Shown here: positions 46,201 through 56,005 of the stretch, piece after piece | Numbering within the stretch: the first letter of the stretch is position 1 | Layout of the letters: each line of letters begins with the position of its first letter | Assembly: GCF_023715505.1 (NCBI RefSeq) | Contig: NZ_JAMBOH010000013.1 | Coordinates: 1 to 64,000, forward strand | DNA: 64,000 nt | Source: Neobacillus cucumis | GTDB lineage: Bacteria > Bacillota > Bacilli > Bacillales_B > DSM-18226 | Direction: 5' to 3' | The notes under the pieces: model-generated | What the model saw: the letters and a program-made list of their open reading frames with translations, nothing else | What the model was told of the DNA's origin: nothing | Databases searched by the model: none | Position numbers and translations under genes: made by a program

Positions 46201-47288
46201 ATTACTGGCATATCTACTGATTTTGAAGCAGCCTTATCGGCTGTCCATGTTCCATCTGCTTTTTGAACTAATGCCAAGTCAAGAACACCTAAGTTATTAC
46301 CCCAAAACCCTGCTTCTACTGCAGGTGTACCATTAATCGTGCCTTTAGTAGTATCAAGGCCTGCTAAATCTGGATTTTCAAGTTTGCTGCCTTGATGGAA
46401 CTCTTTACCTGCTGGGAACGCATAGTGGGCATGCCCAAATAATAGGGCATCGATGCCAGAGACTTTACTTAATGAATATACGGCATTTTCGGCATCCGCT
46501 TGTCCATCATTTGTTACATCACAGCCGGAGTGGGCAATGGCTACAATCACATCTGCACCTTTTGCCTTCATTTCTTGAACATATTTTTCAGCTGTTTTAA
46601 CGATATCTTTGACAATAACCTTTCCTTGAAGGTTATCTTTATCCCATTGGAGAATTTGCGGCGGTGCAAACCCAACAATTCCTACATGGACTGTTTGTTC
46701 GACACCGTTTTTGTCTTTTATTTTTTTAGGAATGATTTGATATGGAGTAAAATAGTTTTTATCATTGGTTGGATCGCTGTCATGATCATCTTTATAGATA
46801 TTTGCGTTGACGATTGGATATGGAGCATTTTTTAAGGCAGTATCTAGAAACTTTAGACCATAGTTAAACTCATGGTTCCCGACGATCCCCCCGTCGTATT
46901 TTAATAGCTTCATCGCCTTAAACATTGGGTGGACATCGTTTTCTGTGATAGGATTAACCTTTGCTGCGTAATCTGCCATTGGATTTCCCTGGAGTAAATC
47001 ACCAGCATCAAACAGCATCGAGTTACTTGGATCTACCTCTGCTCTTGCTTGCTGGATTAATGTGGCAGTCTTTGATAAACCATAGTTAATTCCAGTCGCT
47101 GTATCTTGGTAGTAATCATAAGCCATTGCGGCATCATGCAGGTCCGTTGTTTCCAAAATCCTAAGAGTAGCGGTATTAGCTGTCTCCGCTGCTATTGCCT
47201 TGTAAGGTATTGACGGTGATACCATTGTGCTGAGTATTAAAGCTGTTGCGGCTAGTTTACTATATCTACTAATATTCTTCTTTTTCAT
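43242..47288 (-). CDS. Secreted two-module nucleotidase/cyclic phosphodiesterase (YfkN-like)
   Basis: 1348-aa exported enzyme like B. subtilis YfkN. Sec signal peptide: MKKKNISRYSK, hydrophobic core, cleavage near AIAAET. Two tandem modules follow, each with a calcineurin-like metallophosphatase and a 5'-nucleotidase C-terminal domain. Module 1 (about 45-600): TDLHDAAMA, GNHEFNYG, LFGHAHY. Module 2 (about 680-1180): GINDLHGQLD, GNHEFDEG, FGAHDHKY, FMNVGGIRDD. Two bacterial Ig-like repeats (about 1190-1345) end the protein with no LPXTG motif. It hydrolyses extracellular 2',3'-cyclic nucleotides and nucleoside monophosphates to salvage phosphate and nucleosides. I chose ATG at 47288; the GTG four codons earlier lies in AGGTGA. 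Confidence 0.88.
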   Translation of the reverse strand: MKKKNISRYSKLAATALILSTMVSPSIPYKAIAAETANTATLRILETTDLHDAAMAYDYYQDTATGINYGLSKTATLIQQARAEVDPSNSMLFDAGDLLQGNPMADYAAKVNPITENDVHPMFKAMKLLKYDGGIVGNHEFNYGLKFLDTALKNAPYPIVNANIYKDDHDSDPTNDKNYFTPYQIIPKKIKDKNGVEQTVHVGIVGFAPPQILQWDKDNLQGKVIVKDIVKTAEKYVQEMKAKGADVIVAIAHSGCDVTNDGQADAENAVYSLSKVSGIDALLFGHAHYAFPAGKEFHQGSKLENPDLAGLDTTKGTINGTPAVEAGFWGNNLGVLDLALVQKADGTWTADKAASKSVDMPVIGTTTEDPDIVKAVSAEHEATLAYVRGKIGETSAPMSSYFSRVMDDPTIQIVNNAQTDYVKSWIDKNRPDLKDVPVISAGAPFKAGRQGATDYTNIAKGDLSIKSANDLYLYNNTLKAVELTGAEVKEWLEMSASQFNTIDPNNANAQELIDYGFQPFNFDVIDGVKYQIDVTQPARYNYTTGVVSNPDAHRIIHFTNMDGSAIDPNQKFIVATNNYRASGGGNFPGTKGGKATIVVDSPLENRQILMDYIKAQGVVNPVADNNWKIAPVGGVAKTLTFKSSPAAKDVLASSPTIKDVGPTSDGFEQYALEQDVHVQLLGINDLHGQLDYKTTVAGKPAGGIEYLAGYLKEREAANPSNTLMVQAGDAVGASRPVSALLQDEPTIRILNEIGFDVGTIGNHEFDEGVTEMLRLINGGSHPKTVEKYGEFEGADFPYVAANVEKEDTGELILPPYVVKEVDGVKVGFIGVVTTETPSIVTPSGVAGVKFTDEAEAINKYTAELKGQGIKSIVVLAHDPGTSATDGSNPTGKVVDIAKAVDDEVDVIFGAHDHKYLNSTVDGKLLVQSYSYGTAFSDVDLTIDPVTQDIVEKRAEIVTTFQDAAHLDAKIKAEMDKYQADVAPITNQVVGNAAAPISRTTNEAGEAPLGNLIADGMRAATNTNFAFMNVGGIRDDIKKAGPITWGDLFAIQPFGNDIVTMKITGEQVRILLNQQFAADRNRIMQISGLKYTWSNNLPLGQKVIDIYLQDGSKIDPNGIYSVTVNNFMADGGDGFVVLKQGTNRTTWSSDLDAFVNYIKSFTAPISAQIEGRILIDKVAPAAPAVNEVTDQSTKVTGKTEDGAKVEVKANGQVIGTATANSDGTYEVSISPLKAGTEVIVIATDVAGNTSTETKVVVKDVTAPDAPVVGQIIAPAKSVTGKAEAGSTVNVYNGKTLLGSISAGQDGVFTIPFKSAQTHDTVLTFTATDAAGNTSKATSVKLVKSNPKFQ

Positions 47289-47581
47289 TTGCCTCTTCAC
47301 CTATCCCCTTTGATTAAATTTTCTAGCTAAGACCTCCATTTTCTATCTTTCTAATAACCCTCTCCTTTTTTAAGATTCAGAAAAATCCCGGCATTTGGTT
47401 CTCATTCTCTCTCTTTAATAGCAGCCAAATTTCAACATTTTTTTTAATAGAATTTTTAGCACTAAACTAGTTTCTATTAATTTCTGAATCTAATTGTATG
47501 CATTCTCTATTATTATAAAGTTCCAAACCAAGAACAAAAACGTGTCCTTTTTCCTAATTTTTGTAAAATTAATTTGAACAA

Positions 47582-47621
47582 TGTAAAAAAGTCTGATCAA
47601 GTATGACCAGACTTTTTTACA
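47582..47621. terminator. Terminator overlapping the yvoF 3' end
   Basis: TGTAAAAAAGTCTG pairs with its inverse around a loop; T6 runs occur on both strands. The hairpin includes the last yvoF codons, so it terminates the hprK-lgt-ppaX-yvoF unit. Confidence 0.82.
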
Positions 47622-48145
47622 TTTCGATAGATAGGGTCCTCTGCCCAGCGTTCCTCTAGTTCTTCTTTCGTATAAATGACCCGCATCGGGTTTCCTCCGA
47701 CGAAACATCCAGGCGGTACGTCCTTATGAACTAACGTCCCAGCTGAGACGATCGCACCATCCCCTATCATTATCCCAGGAAGAATCGTCGAGTTGGCCCC
47801 GATCATGACTTCATTCCCAATTACGACATTCCCAAGCCTGTACTCTTTAATTAAATACTCATGGGCGAGAATGGTCGTATTATAACCAATAACCGTATTG
47901 CGGCCGACACTAATTTTCTCTGGGAACATGACATCGAGCATCACCATTAGAGCAAAGGAGGTTTGCTCCCCCACCTCAACCCCTAGAAAGGTACGGTATA
48001 ACCAGTTTTTCATACTCAAGAATGGTGTATATCTCGCAAGCTGAATGACAATAAAATTTCTGACAACCTTCCAAAATGGCACCGTCTTGTAAACGTGCCA
48101 CAAAGAGTTCGCCCCATCGACAGGATAGCGGGTCGTATTTCTCAT
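47597..48145 (-). CDS. yvoF: YvoF, left-handed beta-helix acyltransferase
   Basis: 182-aa acetyltransferase-like protein with hexapeptide repeats (VGRNTVIGYNTTI, VVIGNEVMIGANSTILPGIMIGDGAIVSAGTLVHKDV split into short motifs). CoA-dependent O-acetyl transfer is expected from the fold; the substrate is unknown. Synteny (after ppaX) and near-identical N-terminus to B. subtilis YvoF (NSLWHVY, RYTPF, MKNWLYRTF) support the name. ATG at 48145 fits that N-terminus better than the GTG at 48154. Confidence 0.85.
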   Translation of the reverse strand: MRNTTRYPVDGANSLWHVYKTVPFWKVVRNFIVIQLARYTPFLSMKNWLYRTFLGVEVGEQTSFALMVMLDVMFPEKISVGRNTVIGYNTTILAHEYLIKEYRLGNVVIGNEVMIGANSTILPGIMIGDGAIVSAGTLVHKDVPPGCFVGGNPMRVIYTKEELEERWAEDPIYRNVKKSGHT

Positions 48146-48150
48146 CCTTC

Positions 48151-48801
48151 TCACTCTCCGAGAATGGTTAATAAGTCAGTCATGTTCTCTAACATATAAT
48201 CAGGTTCATAACTTGCTACGTAGTCACGGCCCTTAATCGACCAAGCCACACCGGCTGTTAACGTACCGGCATTTTTACCCGCCAAAATATCATGGTAATT
48301 ATCGCCGACCATCATCGTTTCAGAAGGAGTTGACTTCAACTGCTCCAAGGCGTTAAAAATCGGTTCCGGATCCGGCTTCGTCTTTTTCACATGTTCGTAG
48401 GCAACAATGACTTCAAAAAACTGCTCTAAGTTCATTAACCGAAGGCCTTTTAGCGTTACATCAAGGCGCTTGGTTGTCACCACGCCTAACTTAAACCCGC
48501 GCTGCTTCAACGTCTGGATCGTTTCGGTCACCCCGACAAACTCTTTTACAAGTTCATCGTGCTTGGAGATATTATACTCACGATAGGCCGCAATCATTTC
48601 CTCGACCTGTTCGGGGTCCGGAGTCATACTGCCAAACGCCTCATGGAGTGTGGGGCCAAGGAAAGGGAGCACATCCTCGCGTTTATACTTGCTTGGAAAA
48701 TATTTTTCCAGCGTGTTCAAGTAAGTCGAAATAATTAATTCATTCGTATCGATTAAAGTCCCATCTAAATCAAAGAGTATCGTTGTGATTTTGTTGTTCA
48801 T
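48151..48801 (-). CDS. ppaX: PpaX, pyrophosphatase (HAD family)
   Basis: 216-aa HAD hydrolase with [11 protein letters not shown] (nucleophile Asp9 region), VVTTKR (motif II), KPDPEPI and [12 protein letters not shown] (motif IV). In B. subtilis PpaX hydrolyses pyrophosphate released when HprK/P dephosphorylates P-Ser-HPr. Location in the hprK operon supports that role here. The next gene begins at the stop. Confidence 0.93.
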   Translation of the reverse strand: MNNKITTILFDLDGTLIDTNELIISTYLNTLEKYFPSKYKREDVLPFLGPTLHEAFGSMTPDPEQVEEMIAAYREYNISKHDELVKEFVGVTETIQTLKQRGFKLGVVTTKRLDVTLKGLRLMNLEQFFEVIVAYEHVKKTKPDPEPIFNALEQLKSTPSETMMVGDNYHDILAGKNAGTLTAGVAWSIKGRDYVASYEPDYMLENMTDLLTILGE

Positions 48802-48838
48802 TGCTGAATTCCTTTCTCATTAGCTAATGCCAGCTATT

Positions 48839-49654
48839 TTAATTCGTTTGATCTAAGTAATGCGCCTCGGCAGGATTTTTTGTGCGTCGATAAACCAAAA
48901 TTCCCAAAGCTACTACAATCAACACAATCGAAATGGTTTGCGCCATCCGAAGGCTTCCAAGCATCAAACTATCTGTTCTAAGTCCTTCGACGAAAAAGCG
49001 GCCGACCGAATACCAAATAACATAAGATAAAAACAGTTCCCCGCGGCGGAAATTCACGCGGCGCAGCAGGATTAATAATAAAAAGCCAATGAAATCCCAA
49101 ACTGATTCATATAAGAACGTTGGGTGATAATAGGTCCCATTAATATACATTTGATTGATGATAAAGTCAGGTAAATGCAAGCCCTCAAGGAATGACCTTG
49201 TTACTTCGCCGCCATGAGCCTCCTGGTTCATAAAATTACCCCAGCGGCCAATCGCCTGTCCTAAAATGATGCTAGGAGCAGCAATGTCAGCAATTTTCCA
49301 GAAAGAAATCCCTCTTTTTCTGGCAAAAACGATGGTGGTAATAACTGAACCAATTAGCGCTCCATGGATAGCAATTCCGCCATTCCAAATTTTCGGGATG
49401 TCTGCGGGATGACTGCCATAATAATCCCATTCAAATATCACATAGTATATCCGCGCCGAAATGATCGCGATGGGGATGGCCCATAGCATTAAATCGGCAA
49501 ATGTGTCCTTAGGTAATCCTCTTCGGTTGGCCTCTCTAATCGCCAGATACAAGGCAAGTGCCAATCCGGAGCCGATAATAATCCCATACCAATGCACCTG
49601 AATCGGGCCAAGTGAAAAAGCAATTGGATTTAATGGCTGTATGGTTTCGTTCAT
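48839..49654 (-). CDS. lgt: Lgt, prolipoprotein diacylglyceryl transferase
   Basis: 271-aa membrane enzyme with seven hydrophobic segments. It transfers diacylglycerol to the lipobox Cys of prolipoproteins such as the substrate-binding protein in this window. Lgt signature [14 protein letters not shown], plus HPTFLYES and [11 protein letters not shown] (reading [13 protein letters not shown]). Between hprK and ppaX, as in Bacillus; yvoD, found there in B. subtilis, is absent. Confidence 0.95.
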   Translation of the reverse strand: MNETIQPLNPIAFSLGPIQVHWYGIIIGSGLALALYLAIREANRRGLPKDTFADLMLWAIPIAIISARIYYVIFEWDYYGSHPADIPKIWNGGIAIHGALIGSVITTIVFARKRGISFWKIADIAAPSIILGQAIGRWGNFMNQEAHGGEVTRSFLEGLHLPDFIINQMYINGTYYHPTFLYESVWDFIGFLLLILLRRVNFRRGELFLSYVIWYSVGRFFVEGLRTDSLMLGSLRMAQTISIVLIVVALGILVYRRTKNPAEAHYLDQTN

Positions 49655-49666
49655 CTCATTCTCCCC

Positions 49667-50596
49667 TTACTCGTGATCTCCCTCTTCAATTACATCTGAC
49701 AGGCGGTCGGTAAATTGCTGCGCCGCATTTACACCCATCCGTTTTAAACGGAAATTCATCGCAGCTACTTCAATAATAACAGCCAGGTTTCGTCCCGGAC
49801 GAACTGGAACCGTTAGTTTTGGAATATCGGTGTCAATAATCCTCATTTTTTCCTCGTCCAAGCCAAGGCGGTCATATTGCTTCTTTGCATCCCAAATTTC
49901 CAGATTCATAATAAGCGTAATTCGCTTATTGCTGCGGACCGCTCCTGCACCGAACAAGGTCATCACATTGATGATCCCCAAACCGCGGATTTCTAATAAA
50001 TGTTCAATTAAGTCCGGTGAAGTCCCGACCAATGTATCCTGGTCTTCCTGGCGAATTTCCACACAATCGTCGGCCACGAGCCGGTGCCCGCGCTTTACTA
50101 GTTCGAGCGCCGTTTCACTTTTACCAACGCCGCTTTTCCCTGTAATTAACACGCCAATCCCATAAACATCGACCAAAACACCATGAACAGCGGTTGTCGG
50201 CGCAAGCTTACTTTCTAAAAAGTTGGTTAAACGGCTGGAGAAACGGGTCGTTACCATGTTTGTCTTTAGGACGGGAACAGACTCTCGTTCGGATGCCTCA
50301 ATTAATTCTTCAGGCACATCAATACCTCTTGTGACAATGATTGCCGGAGTCACATCTGTACAAAGTCGTTCCATTCGTGAGGCGCGGTCTTTCGGAGATA
50401 GTTCACTAAAAAAGGATAATTCTGTTTTCCCTAACAGCTGGATCCGCTCAGCCGGATAAAACTCGAAATATCCGGCCATTTCAATCCCTGGACGAGATAT
50501 ATCACTCATGGTAATCGGGCGGTTAATCCCTTCTTCACCACTAACTAATTCGAGATTAAATTTTTCAAAGATATCTTTGGTACGTACTTTTGGCAA
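49667..50596 (-). CDS. hprK: HprK, HPr kinase/phosphorylase
   Basis: 309-aa bifunctional enzyme that phosphorylates or dephosphorylates Ser46 of HPr, producing the corepressor for CcpA. This is relevant to the cre sites in the iol region. Walker [15 protein letters not shown] (about 153-166), His in [11 protein letters not shown], and the HPrK signature [20 protein letters not shown] in the C-terminal half. TTG start after GAGGAGG, since MPKVRTKDI matches the family N-terminus. Confidence 0.95.
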   Translation of the reverse strand: MPKVRTKDIFEKFNLELVSGEEGINRPITMSDISRPGIEMAGYFEFYPAERIQLLGKTELSFFSELSPKDRASRMERLCTDVTPAIIVTRGIDVPEELIEASERESVPVLKTNMVTTRFSSRLTNFLESKLAPTTAVHGVLVDVYGIGVLITGKSGVGKSETALELVKRGHRLVADDCVEIRQEDQDTLVGTSPDLIEHLLEIRGLGIINVMTLFGAGAVRSNKRITLIMNLEIWDAKKQYDRLGLDEEKMRIIDTDIPKLTVPVRPGRNLAVIIEVAAMNFRLKRMGVNAAQQFTDRLSDVIEEGDHE

Positions 50597-50710
50597 GAAG
50601 ATTTCCTCCTCAAACGGATGTATTTTTAAAAAAATTAGAATAAGAAGAATTCATACCTCCTATTTTAGCATTTTTTGAAAAAGAACCAAATGGTAGTTGC
50701 GTAAAAAAGG

Positions 50711-50749
50711 AAAAAGGTGCACTCCCATTGGAAAGGAGTGCACCTTTTT
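50711..50749. terminator. Terminator between yvlD and hprK
   Basis: AAAAAGGTGCACTCC pairs perfectly with GGAGTGCACCTTTTT (15-bp stem, 9-nt loop). It is bidirectional in form and begins just after the yvlD stop. Confidence 0.9.
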
Positions 50750-50752
50750 AGG

Positions 50753-51118
50753 TTATTTCTTGGCCTTTCTTGATGGCTCGAACAGTGTTTTTTGAATGAG
50801 GACGTTAACGAGCGACATCAGCACAGCAAAAAACAGGGCCATGCCAAAACCATTAATTTCAAAGGCTGTTCCCATCAAATAATCCGTTAGCTCAAGTGTA
50901 ACGGCATTGATGACAAACAGGAAAAGTCCCATGGTTAAGATTGTGACCGGTAAGGTAAATAAAATCAACAGCGGACGGACGAGTACATTTAAGATTGATA
51001 ATAAAACGCTCGCTTCTAGTGCGGCCACGAAGCCGGTTAATTGAAAGCTTTCATGAAAATAACCGGCGAGTGCCATAAATAATACCGCATTTATCAAACA
51101 ACCTAGCAGCCATCTCAT
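50753..51118 (-). CDS. yvlD: YvlD, phage-holin-like four-helix membrane protein
   Basis: 121-aa integral membrane protein of the DUF360/mycobacterial 4TMS holin family, with four hydrophobic segments and NVLVRPLLILFTLPVTI. In B. subtilis yvlD belongs to a cell-envelope stress operon with yvlB and yvlC. Here it starts 13 bp after yvlB, and yvlC (PspC) is missing. Function is unknown. Confidence 0.85.
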   Translation of the reverse strand: MRWLLGCLINAVLFMALAGYFHESFQLTGFVAALEASVLLSILNVLVRPLLILFTLPVTILTMGLFLFVINAVTLELTDYLMGTAFEINGFGMALFFAVLMSLVNVLIQKTLFEPSRKAKK

Positions 51119-51131
51119 TTAGGTAAATCTC

Positions 51132-52244
51132 CTACTTTTCTTCTTGTGATTGGTGGATCGTGATGGAACCTGTTTTCGTATCGGCATAAATGTGTGCTAG
51201 TTTTTCTGGGTGATTAATCGATTGGAAGCGCAGTGATTTTTGGATCATTTCACTTTTCTCCTCCAGCACCTGAATGCCGACTAAGTTGACGTGAAATCCG
51301 CCAAGATTAGTTCTTAAATTCCCATTTACCGGGAGGCCATCAGGGATATAGAGGTCGATTCCTCCCGCAGCCGTTTTGGCCTGAATCAATTCAGCTTGGT
51401 TTCCATGAAGATTTACACTGATATTTCCTTTAAACGACTCCATTTCAAGCTTTTTAAACTCTCCGGCAAGTTGGATGGCACCATTAATTGTTTCTGCTTC
51501 GACTTTATCAAATTGGCTGCCTTTCAGCTTAATTTTTCCATTCGCTGTTTCCAGTTCTGTATTCTTACCGGTGAAGCGGTCAAGGGAGATTTTTCCGTTA
51601 GCCGTTTTTACACGCAGTTCATCTACATTCATTTGTTCCCCAGTAATCGGACCATTAAACAACCTGACCCGTACCCGGTTATAAACGGCTTTTGGTACGT
51701 ACACGACTGCTTCGACCTTCATCCATTTCTGCTGGGTGCTAAAACGTAATTTCTCATGTTCCACAGTGAAAAGGACATCCCGTAAAAAATTTTGCCGAGC
51801 CTGGTCCTGGTTTTCCACTCGGTATACCTTTGCCTGACACTCAACTCTGACATCAGGCTGCTCCCAGCCAACGAGCTTGATGGCTCCGTTTGCGACGTCA
51901 ATGTCGATATCTTTTATAGCGGCTTCACCTTGATGGAATATATGCGAGATATCCACGGATTGGCCGAAGTTAAGATCTAAGTCTAAGTCTTTAATTTTTT
52001 TAAAAGCAAAATCAACAAATTCAAAGATTTTGTCCTTTGTAGATTGATATTTGGCTTGGAACGGCTCTTCCTTTTTGGCTTCCTCAAATTGGACGGTGGT
52101 GGACAGCTCATTGACAAGTTGCGCCTGTTTTTGCTCCATGGATTGCTCTGCTTTTTCCAGTTCTTCAAGAAGCTTTAAGGCTTCATCGGCCTTTAGTTTT
52201 CCTTCCTCGACCATTTGTAAAATCCGTTTTCTTTCCTCTTTCAT
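51132..52244 (-). CDS. yvlB: YvlB, DUF4097 envelope-associated protein
   Basis: 370 aa. An N-terminal charged helix with a SHOCT-like piece (KRILQMVEEGKLKADEALK) is followed by a coiled-coil linker and a DUF4097 beta-solenoid (about 95-365) with repeating NGxI/GKI motifs (VANGAIKL, FNGPIT, TANGKISL, TINGAIQL). No signal peptide is seen. ATG at 52244 follows AGAGGTGG. It precedes yvlD in a probable stress-response operon; exact function unknown. Confidence 0.82.
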   Translation of the reverse strand: MKEERKRILQMVEEGKLKADEALKLLEELEKAEQSMEQKQAQLVNELSTTVQFEEAKKEEPFQAKYQSTKDKIFEFVDFAFKKIKDLDLDLNFGQSVDISHIFHQGEAAIKDIDIDVANGAIKLVGWEQPDVRVECQAKVYRVENQDQARQNFLRDVLFTVEHEKLRFSTQQKWMKVEAVVYVPKAVYNRVRVRLFNGPITGEQMNVDELRVKTANGKISLDRFTGKNTELETANGKIKLKGSQFDKVEAETINGAIQLAGEFKKLEMESFKGNISVNLHGNQAELIQAKTAAGGIDLYIPDGLPVNGNLRTNLGGFHVNLVGIQVLEEKSEMIQKSLRFQSINHPEKLAHIYADTKTGSITIHQSQEEK

Positions 52245-52283
52245 TTTTTCCACCTCTACCCTAATGAATTTGTCACTTTCAGT

Positions 52284-52598
52284 TTATTCAGCTGTTAATA
52301 CCTTTACGCCTTTGACAATGTTCCAGATGACCACTGCGAGGCAAAGTAGGATCATAACGATGATACTTATAACCGTAAAAACAGGGATGGCGTCTTGTTG
52401 TGAAGTAAAATCATAGAATACCGCCAACACTAGGAGTGGTGTCAGGATTAATGGAATTAGGTGTGATAATAGTGATTTTTTAGCATGCCTTTTGGTTTCT
52501 TTGTCTCCCGTGGCTAAATAGACGGCTAAAGGGAAAATAAATCCGGCGAAGAAGATACTAAAATAGCATAGACTGGATAAAACTTTTCTTGTTTCCAT
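52284..52598 (-). CDS. Small membrane protein, DUF4870-like
   Basis: 104 aa with three hydrophobic segments: LSSLCYFSIFFAGFIFPL, LIPLILTPLLVLAVFYDF and FTVISIIVMILLCLAVVI. The first loop has GDKETKRHAKKSLL, typical of DUF4870-type proteins. It starts at ATG after AGAGGTG, directly upstream of yvlB, in the place of B. subtilis yvlA. Function unknown. Confidence 0.7.
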   Translation of the reverse strand: METRKVLSSLCYFSIFFAGFIFPLAVYLATGDKETKRHAKKSLLSHLIPLILTPLLVLAVFYDFTSQQDAIPVFTVISIIVMILLCLAVVIWNIVKGVKVLTAE

Positions 52599-52706
52599 AC
52601 GTTCATCACCTCTATCTTTTATTACGAGTTTAGTATCGAAAAGGTTTCTTTTATATTTGTTATTTTTAAGCGCGGATTGGGTGGGTGTGGGGGGATTTGG
52701 GTTTGA

Positions 52707-53046
52707 TTCCGCGGACTTTTTAGAGTGATTCCGTCGTATTTTTGGTTTTATCCGCTGATTTTCGGATTAATTCCGGCTAATTCTGGTTTTATTCCGCCAG
52801 CCTAATCTGGTGCGGTTCTGGATTCCGTCGGATTTAGTGTTTTTTCCGACTAATTACGAATTTATTCCGTCTAATTTGGGCGTATTTCCGCCTGATTTCG
52901 GATTTATTCCGCTCATTTTTGAATTTTTCCGCGCAACCTAATTCCTGCTGGCTCGAAACTCAATAATTGCTGATTTATTTCATTAACATTCTATTTTATT
53001 CGGCCCGTTTTCAGATTTATTCCGCCAACTTCAAACTTTATTCCGC
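52707..53046. repeat. 21-bp degenerate tandem repeat tract
   Basis: TCCG elements recur at 52730, 52751, 52772, 52793, then 52824, 52845, 52866, 52887, 52908, and 53021, 53042, nearly all 21 bp apart, separated by A/T-rich stretches. The rough unit is TCCGNCTAATTTNGGATTTAT; several units hold a TCCG/CGGA dyad. No start codon with a ribosome binding site leads into it. It fills the gap between uvrA and the small membrane protein gene. Confidence 0.8.
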
Positions 53047-53073
53047 CCACTTTCCTATTTTTCTGCGAAAAAC

Positions 53074-53122
53074 AAAAAAAGAGCCGAAACCAGCCAGGTT
53101 TTAACCAGCTGATTTCAACTCT
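53074..53122 (-). terminator. uvrBA terminator
   Basis: An imperfect long stem with AAAAAGAG/CTCTTTTT ends and the inner GGTT/AACC, followed by a T run on the minus strand. It lies just after the uvrA stop. Confidence 0.78.
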
Positions 53123-53124
53123 TT

Positions 53125-55998
53125 TTATGCTTTAATCGCACTCTTCTCTTCAATTTGCTGTTTCATCCGCTCGCGATCACGCGCTAGGATTGGTTTTAAA
53201 TATTTTCCGGTATAAGATTCTGGAGTCTCTGCTACTTTTTCAGGAGTTCCGGTCGCGACGATGGTGCCGCCCTTGTCTCCGCCCTCAGGACCGAGGTCGA
53301 CAAGGTAATCGGCCGTCTTAATCACATCGAGATTATGCTCAATGACCAGAACAGTATCTCCATTTTCAACCAGGCGCTGTAAGACAACAAGCAAACGGGA
53401 AATGTCGTCCACATGAAGCCCGGTCGTCGGCTCATCTAGAATATAGAACGTTTTACCATTTGAACGACGGTGCAGTTCTGAGGCAAGCTTAACACGCTGG
53501 GCCTCCCCGCCTGACAGAGTTGTTGCCGGCTGGCCTAGTTTCACATAACCCAGACCTACATCCAAAATGGTCTGCAGCTTACGGCTGATTTTTGGAATGT
53601 TTTCGAAAAACTCGACTGCCACCTCAACGGTCATATCGAGGATATCGGCAATATTTTTCCCTTTATATTTCACTTCTAATGTTTCACGGTTATAACGTTT
53701 GCCGTGGCATACCTCGCACGGAACATAGACATCAGGTAAAAAATGCATTTCGATTTTAATAATCCCATCACCGCGGCAGGCTTCACAACGGCCGCCCTTG
53801 ACATTAAAACTAAAGCGGCCTTTCTTATACCCGCGCACTTTTGCTTCATTCGTCGACGCAAACACATCACGAACATCATCGAACACCCCCGTATACGTGG
53901 CGGGGTTCGAACGCGGCGTTCTGCCGATCGGGGATTGGTCAATATCGATGACCTTTTCTAAATGTTCCATTCCCTTAACGGACTTGTGGGCTCCGGGCTT
54001 GGTTTTTGCACGATTTAGCTTTTGCGCCAGTGATTTATGCAGGATCTCGTTAATCAGGGTACTTTTCCCGGATCCGGATACGCCAGTCACAGCAATAAAC
54101 ATGCCAAGTGGAAACTTCACATTGACATTTTTTAGATTATTTTCAGATGCACCCTTGATTTCGATATAGCGGCCATCAGGCTTACGACGCTCAAGCGGAA
54201 GTGGGATGAACTTTTTCCCGGACAGGTATTGACCTGTCAGTGAGTTCGGGTCGGCCATTACTTCTGCAGGGGTTCCCGCGGAAACAATCTTACCGCCATG
54301 GATTCCTGCACCAGGACCAATATCAATGAGATAATCAGCAGCAAGCATCGTATCTTCATCGTGCTCGACGACAATCAAGGTGTTGCCGATATCACGCATG
54401 CTTTGCATTGTACCGATTAACCTGTCATTATCCCGCTGATGGAGACCAATGGACGGCTCATCCAAAATGTATAATACGCCGGTCAGGCGCGAGCCAATTT
54501 GAGTCGCCAGCCGGATCCGCTGTGCTTCACCGCCAGAGAGTGTCCCTGCGGTACGGCTGAGGGTCAAATAATCTAAACCAACATTAATTAAGAAGCCTAG
54601 CCGTTCACTGATCTCACGGAAGATTAACGCTGCAATTTGCATTTCTTTATCCGAAAGCTTTAACTCTGAGAAAAATTCTTGGGCATCCTTAATCGATAGG
54701 TCTGTTACTTGAGAAATATGGGATCCGTTAATTAACACGGCCAACGATTCCTTTTTCAAACGGTAGCCTTTACAGGTTGGACATGGCTGCTGACCCATGT
54801 ATTTTTCCATTTGTTCACGGATAAAGTCTGAGCTTGTCTCCTTAAAGCGGCGCTCGACATTGCGCATAACGCCTTCAAATTGAATATGTCCCTCACGGAG
54901 CTGCCCAAAATCATTTTCATAACGGAAATAAATTTTATCCTTGCCGGAGCCATAGAGAATTTTTTCCATTTGGTGGTCGGGGATGTCTTTAACAGGTACA
55001 TCCAGATCGATTCCATAATGATCACAGACCGCCTGAAGCAGCTGTGGATAATATTGTGAGCTGGTAGGCTCCCAAGGGGCAATCGCATGCTGTTTTAGTG
55101 TTAAATCCTTATTAGGTATGACTAAATCAAGATCGACTTCCATTTTTGATCCTAGTCCATCACAGTCAGGGCAGGCCCCGAATGGGCTGTTAAAGGAAAA
55201 CATTCGTGGTTCTAATTCACCAATCGAAAAACCGCAAATCGGACAAGCATGGTTCTCACTGAACAACAGCTCTTCTTCACCGATTACATCGACGATGACG
55301 TTTCCTTCTCCTAGTTTTAAAGCCGACTCGAGGGAATCAGCGACACGGGCTGAAATACCTTCCTTGACGACAATTCGGTCCACTACAACTTCAATCGAAT
55401 GTTTCTTATTTTTGTCTAATTCAATTTCATCACCAAGATCAAGCATTTCTCCGTCGACACGTATTCGGACAAACCCTTGTTTTTTGATGTCCTCCAATAC
55501 CTTTACATGGGCTCCTTTTCGTCCCGATATAACAGGGGCAAGGATTTGCATTTTGGTTCGTTCCGGGTAGCCGAGAATCCGGTCGACCATCTGCTCAATG
55601 GTTTGTGAGGAGATTTCAATATGATGATTCGGACAAGTGGGATGTCCGACTCTTGCAAAAAGTAATCGTAAATAATCATAGATTTCCGTAACCGTCCCCA
55701 CTGTAGAACGCGGGTTTCGGCTGGTTGTTTTTTGATCAATCGAAATTGCCGGGGATAATCCCTCGATCATATCGACATCCGGCTTATCCATCTGACCGAG
55801 AAATTGGCGGGCATAAGCAGACAGGGATTCCACATAACGGCGCTGTCCTTCTGCATAAATCGTATCAAATGCGAGCGAGGACTTTCCTGAACCGGAAAGT
55901 CCTGTCAGTACCACAAGCTTATCTCTCGGAATGGTGACATCTATATTTTTCAAATTGTGGGCGCGGGCGCCTTTCACAATCAGTTTTTCCATTGCCAT
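53125..55998 (-). CDS. uvrA: UvrA, excinuclease ABC subunit A
   Basis: 957-aa damage-recognition ATPase of nucleotide excision repair. Two ABC modules: Walker [15 protein letters not shown] (about 32) and [14 protein letters not shown] (about 640), with signatures [12 protein letters not shown] and [12 protein letters not shown]. Zinc fingers: CPICGFSIG with CPDCDG, and CEACRGDG with CEVCHG. Length equals the usual Bacillus UvrA. It starts 7 bp after the uvrB stop, in one operon. Confidence 0.97.
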   Translation of the reverse strand: MAMEKLIVKGARAHNLKNIDVTIPRDKLVVLTGLSGSGKSSLAFDTIYAEGQRRYVESLSAYARQFLGQMDKPDVDMIEGLSPAISIDQKTTSRNPRSTVGTVTEIYDYLRLLFARVGHPTCPNHHIEISSQTIEQMVDRILGYPERTKMQILAPVISGRKGAHVKVLEDIKKQGFVRIRVDGEMLDLGDEIELDKNKKHSIEVVVDRIVVKEGISARVADSLESALKLGEGNVIVDVIGEEELLFSENHACPICGFSIGELEPRMFSFNSPFGACPDCDGLGSKMEVDLDLVIPNKDLTLKQHAIAPWEPTSSQYYPQLLQAVCDHYGIDLDVPVKDIPDHQMEKILYGSGKDKIYFRYENDFGQLREGHIQFEGVMRNVERRFKETSSDFIREQMEKYMGQQPCPTCKGYRLKKESLAVLINGSHISQVTDLSIKDAQEFFSELKLSDKEMQIAALIFREISERLGFLINVGLDYLTLSRTAGTLSGGEAQRIRLATQIGSRLTGVLYILDEPSIGLHQRDNDRLIGTMQSMRDIGNTLIVVEHDEDTMLAADYLIDIGPGAGIHGGKIVSAGTPAEVMADPNSLTGQYLSGKKFIPLPLERRKPDGRYIEIKGASENNLKNVNVKFPLGMFIAVTGVSGSGKSTLINEILHKSLAQKLNRAKTKPGAHKSVKGMEHLEKVIDIDQSPIGRTPRSNPATYTGVFDDVRDVFASTNEAKVRGYKKGRFSFNVKGGRCEACRGDGIIKIEMHFLPDVYVPCEVCHGKRYNRETLEVKYKGKNIADILDMTVEVAVEFFENIPKISRKLQTILDVGLGYVKLGQPATTLSGGEAQRVKLASELHRRSNGKTFYILDEPTTGLHVDDISRLLVVLQRLVENGDTVLVIEHNLDVIKTADYLVDLGPEGGDKGGTIVATGTPEKVAETPESYTGKYLKPILARDRERMKQQIEEKSAIKA

Positions 55999-56005
55999 CT
56001 AACCG

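Noticed and set aside
54756..55088. 110-codon minus-strand ORF inside uvrA in another frame
   Set aside because: Fully contained in uvrA, with no start signal and no recognisable domain.
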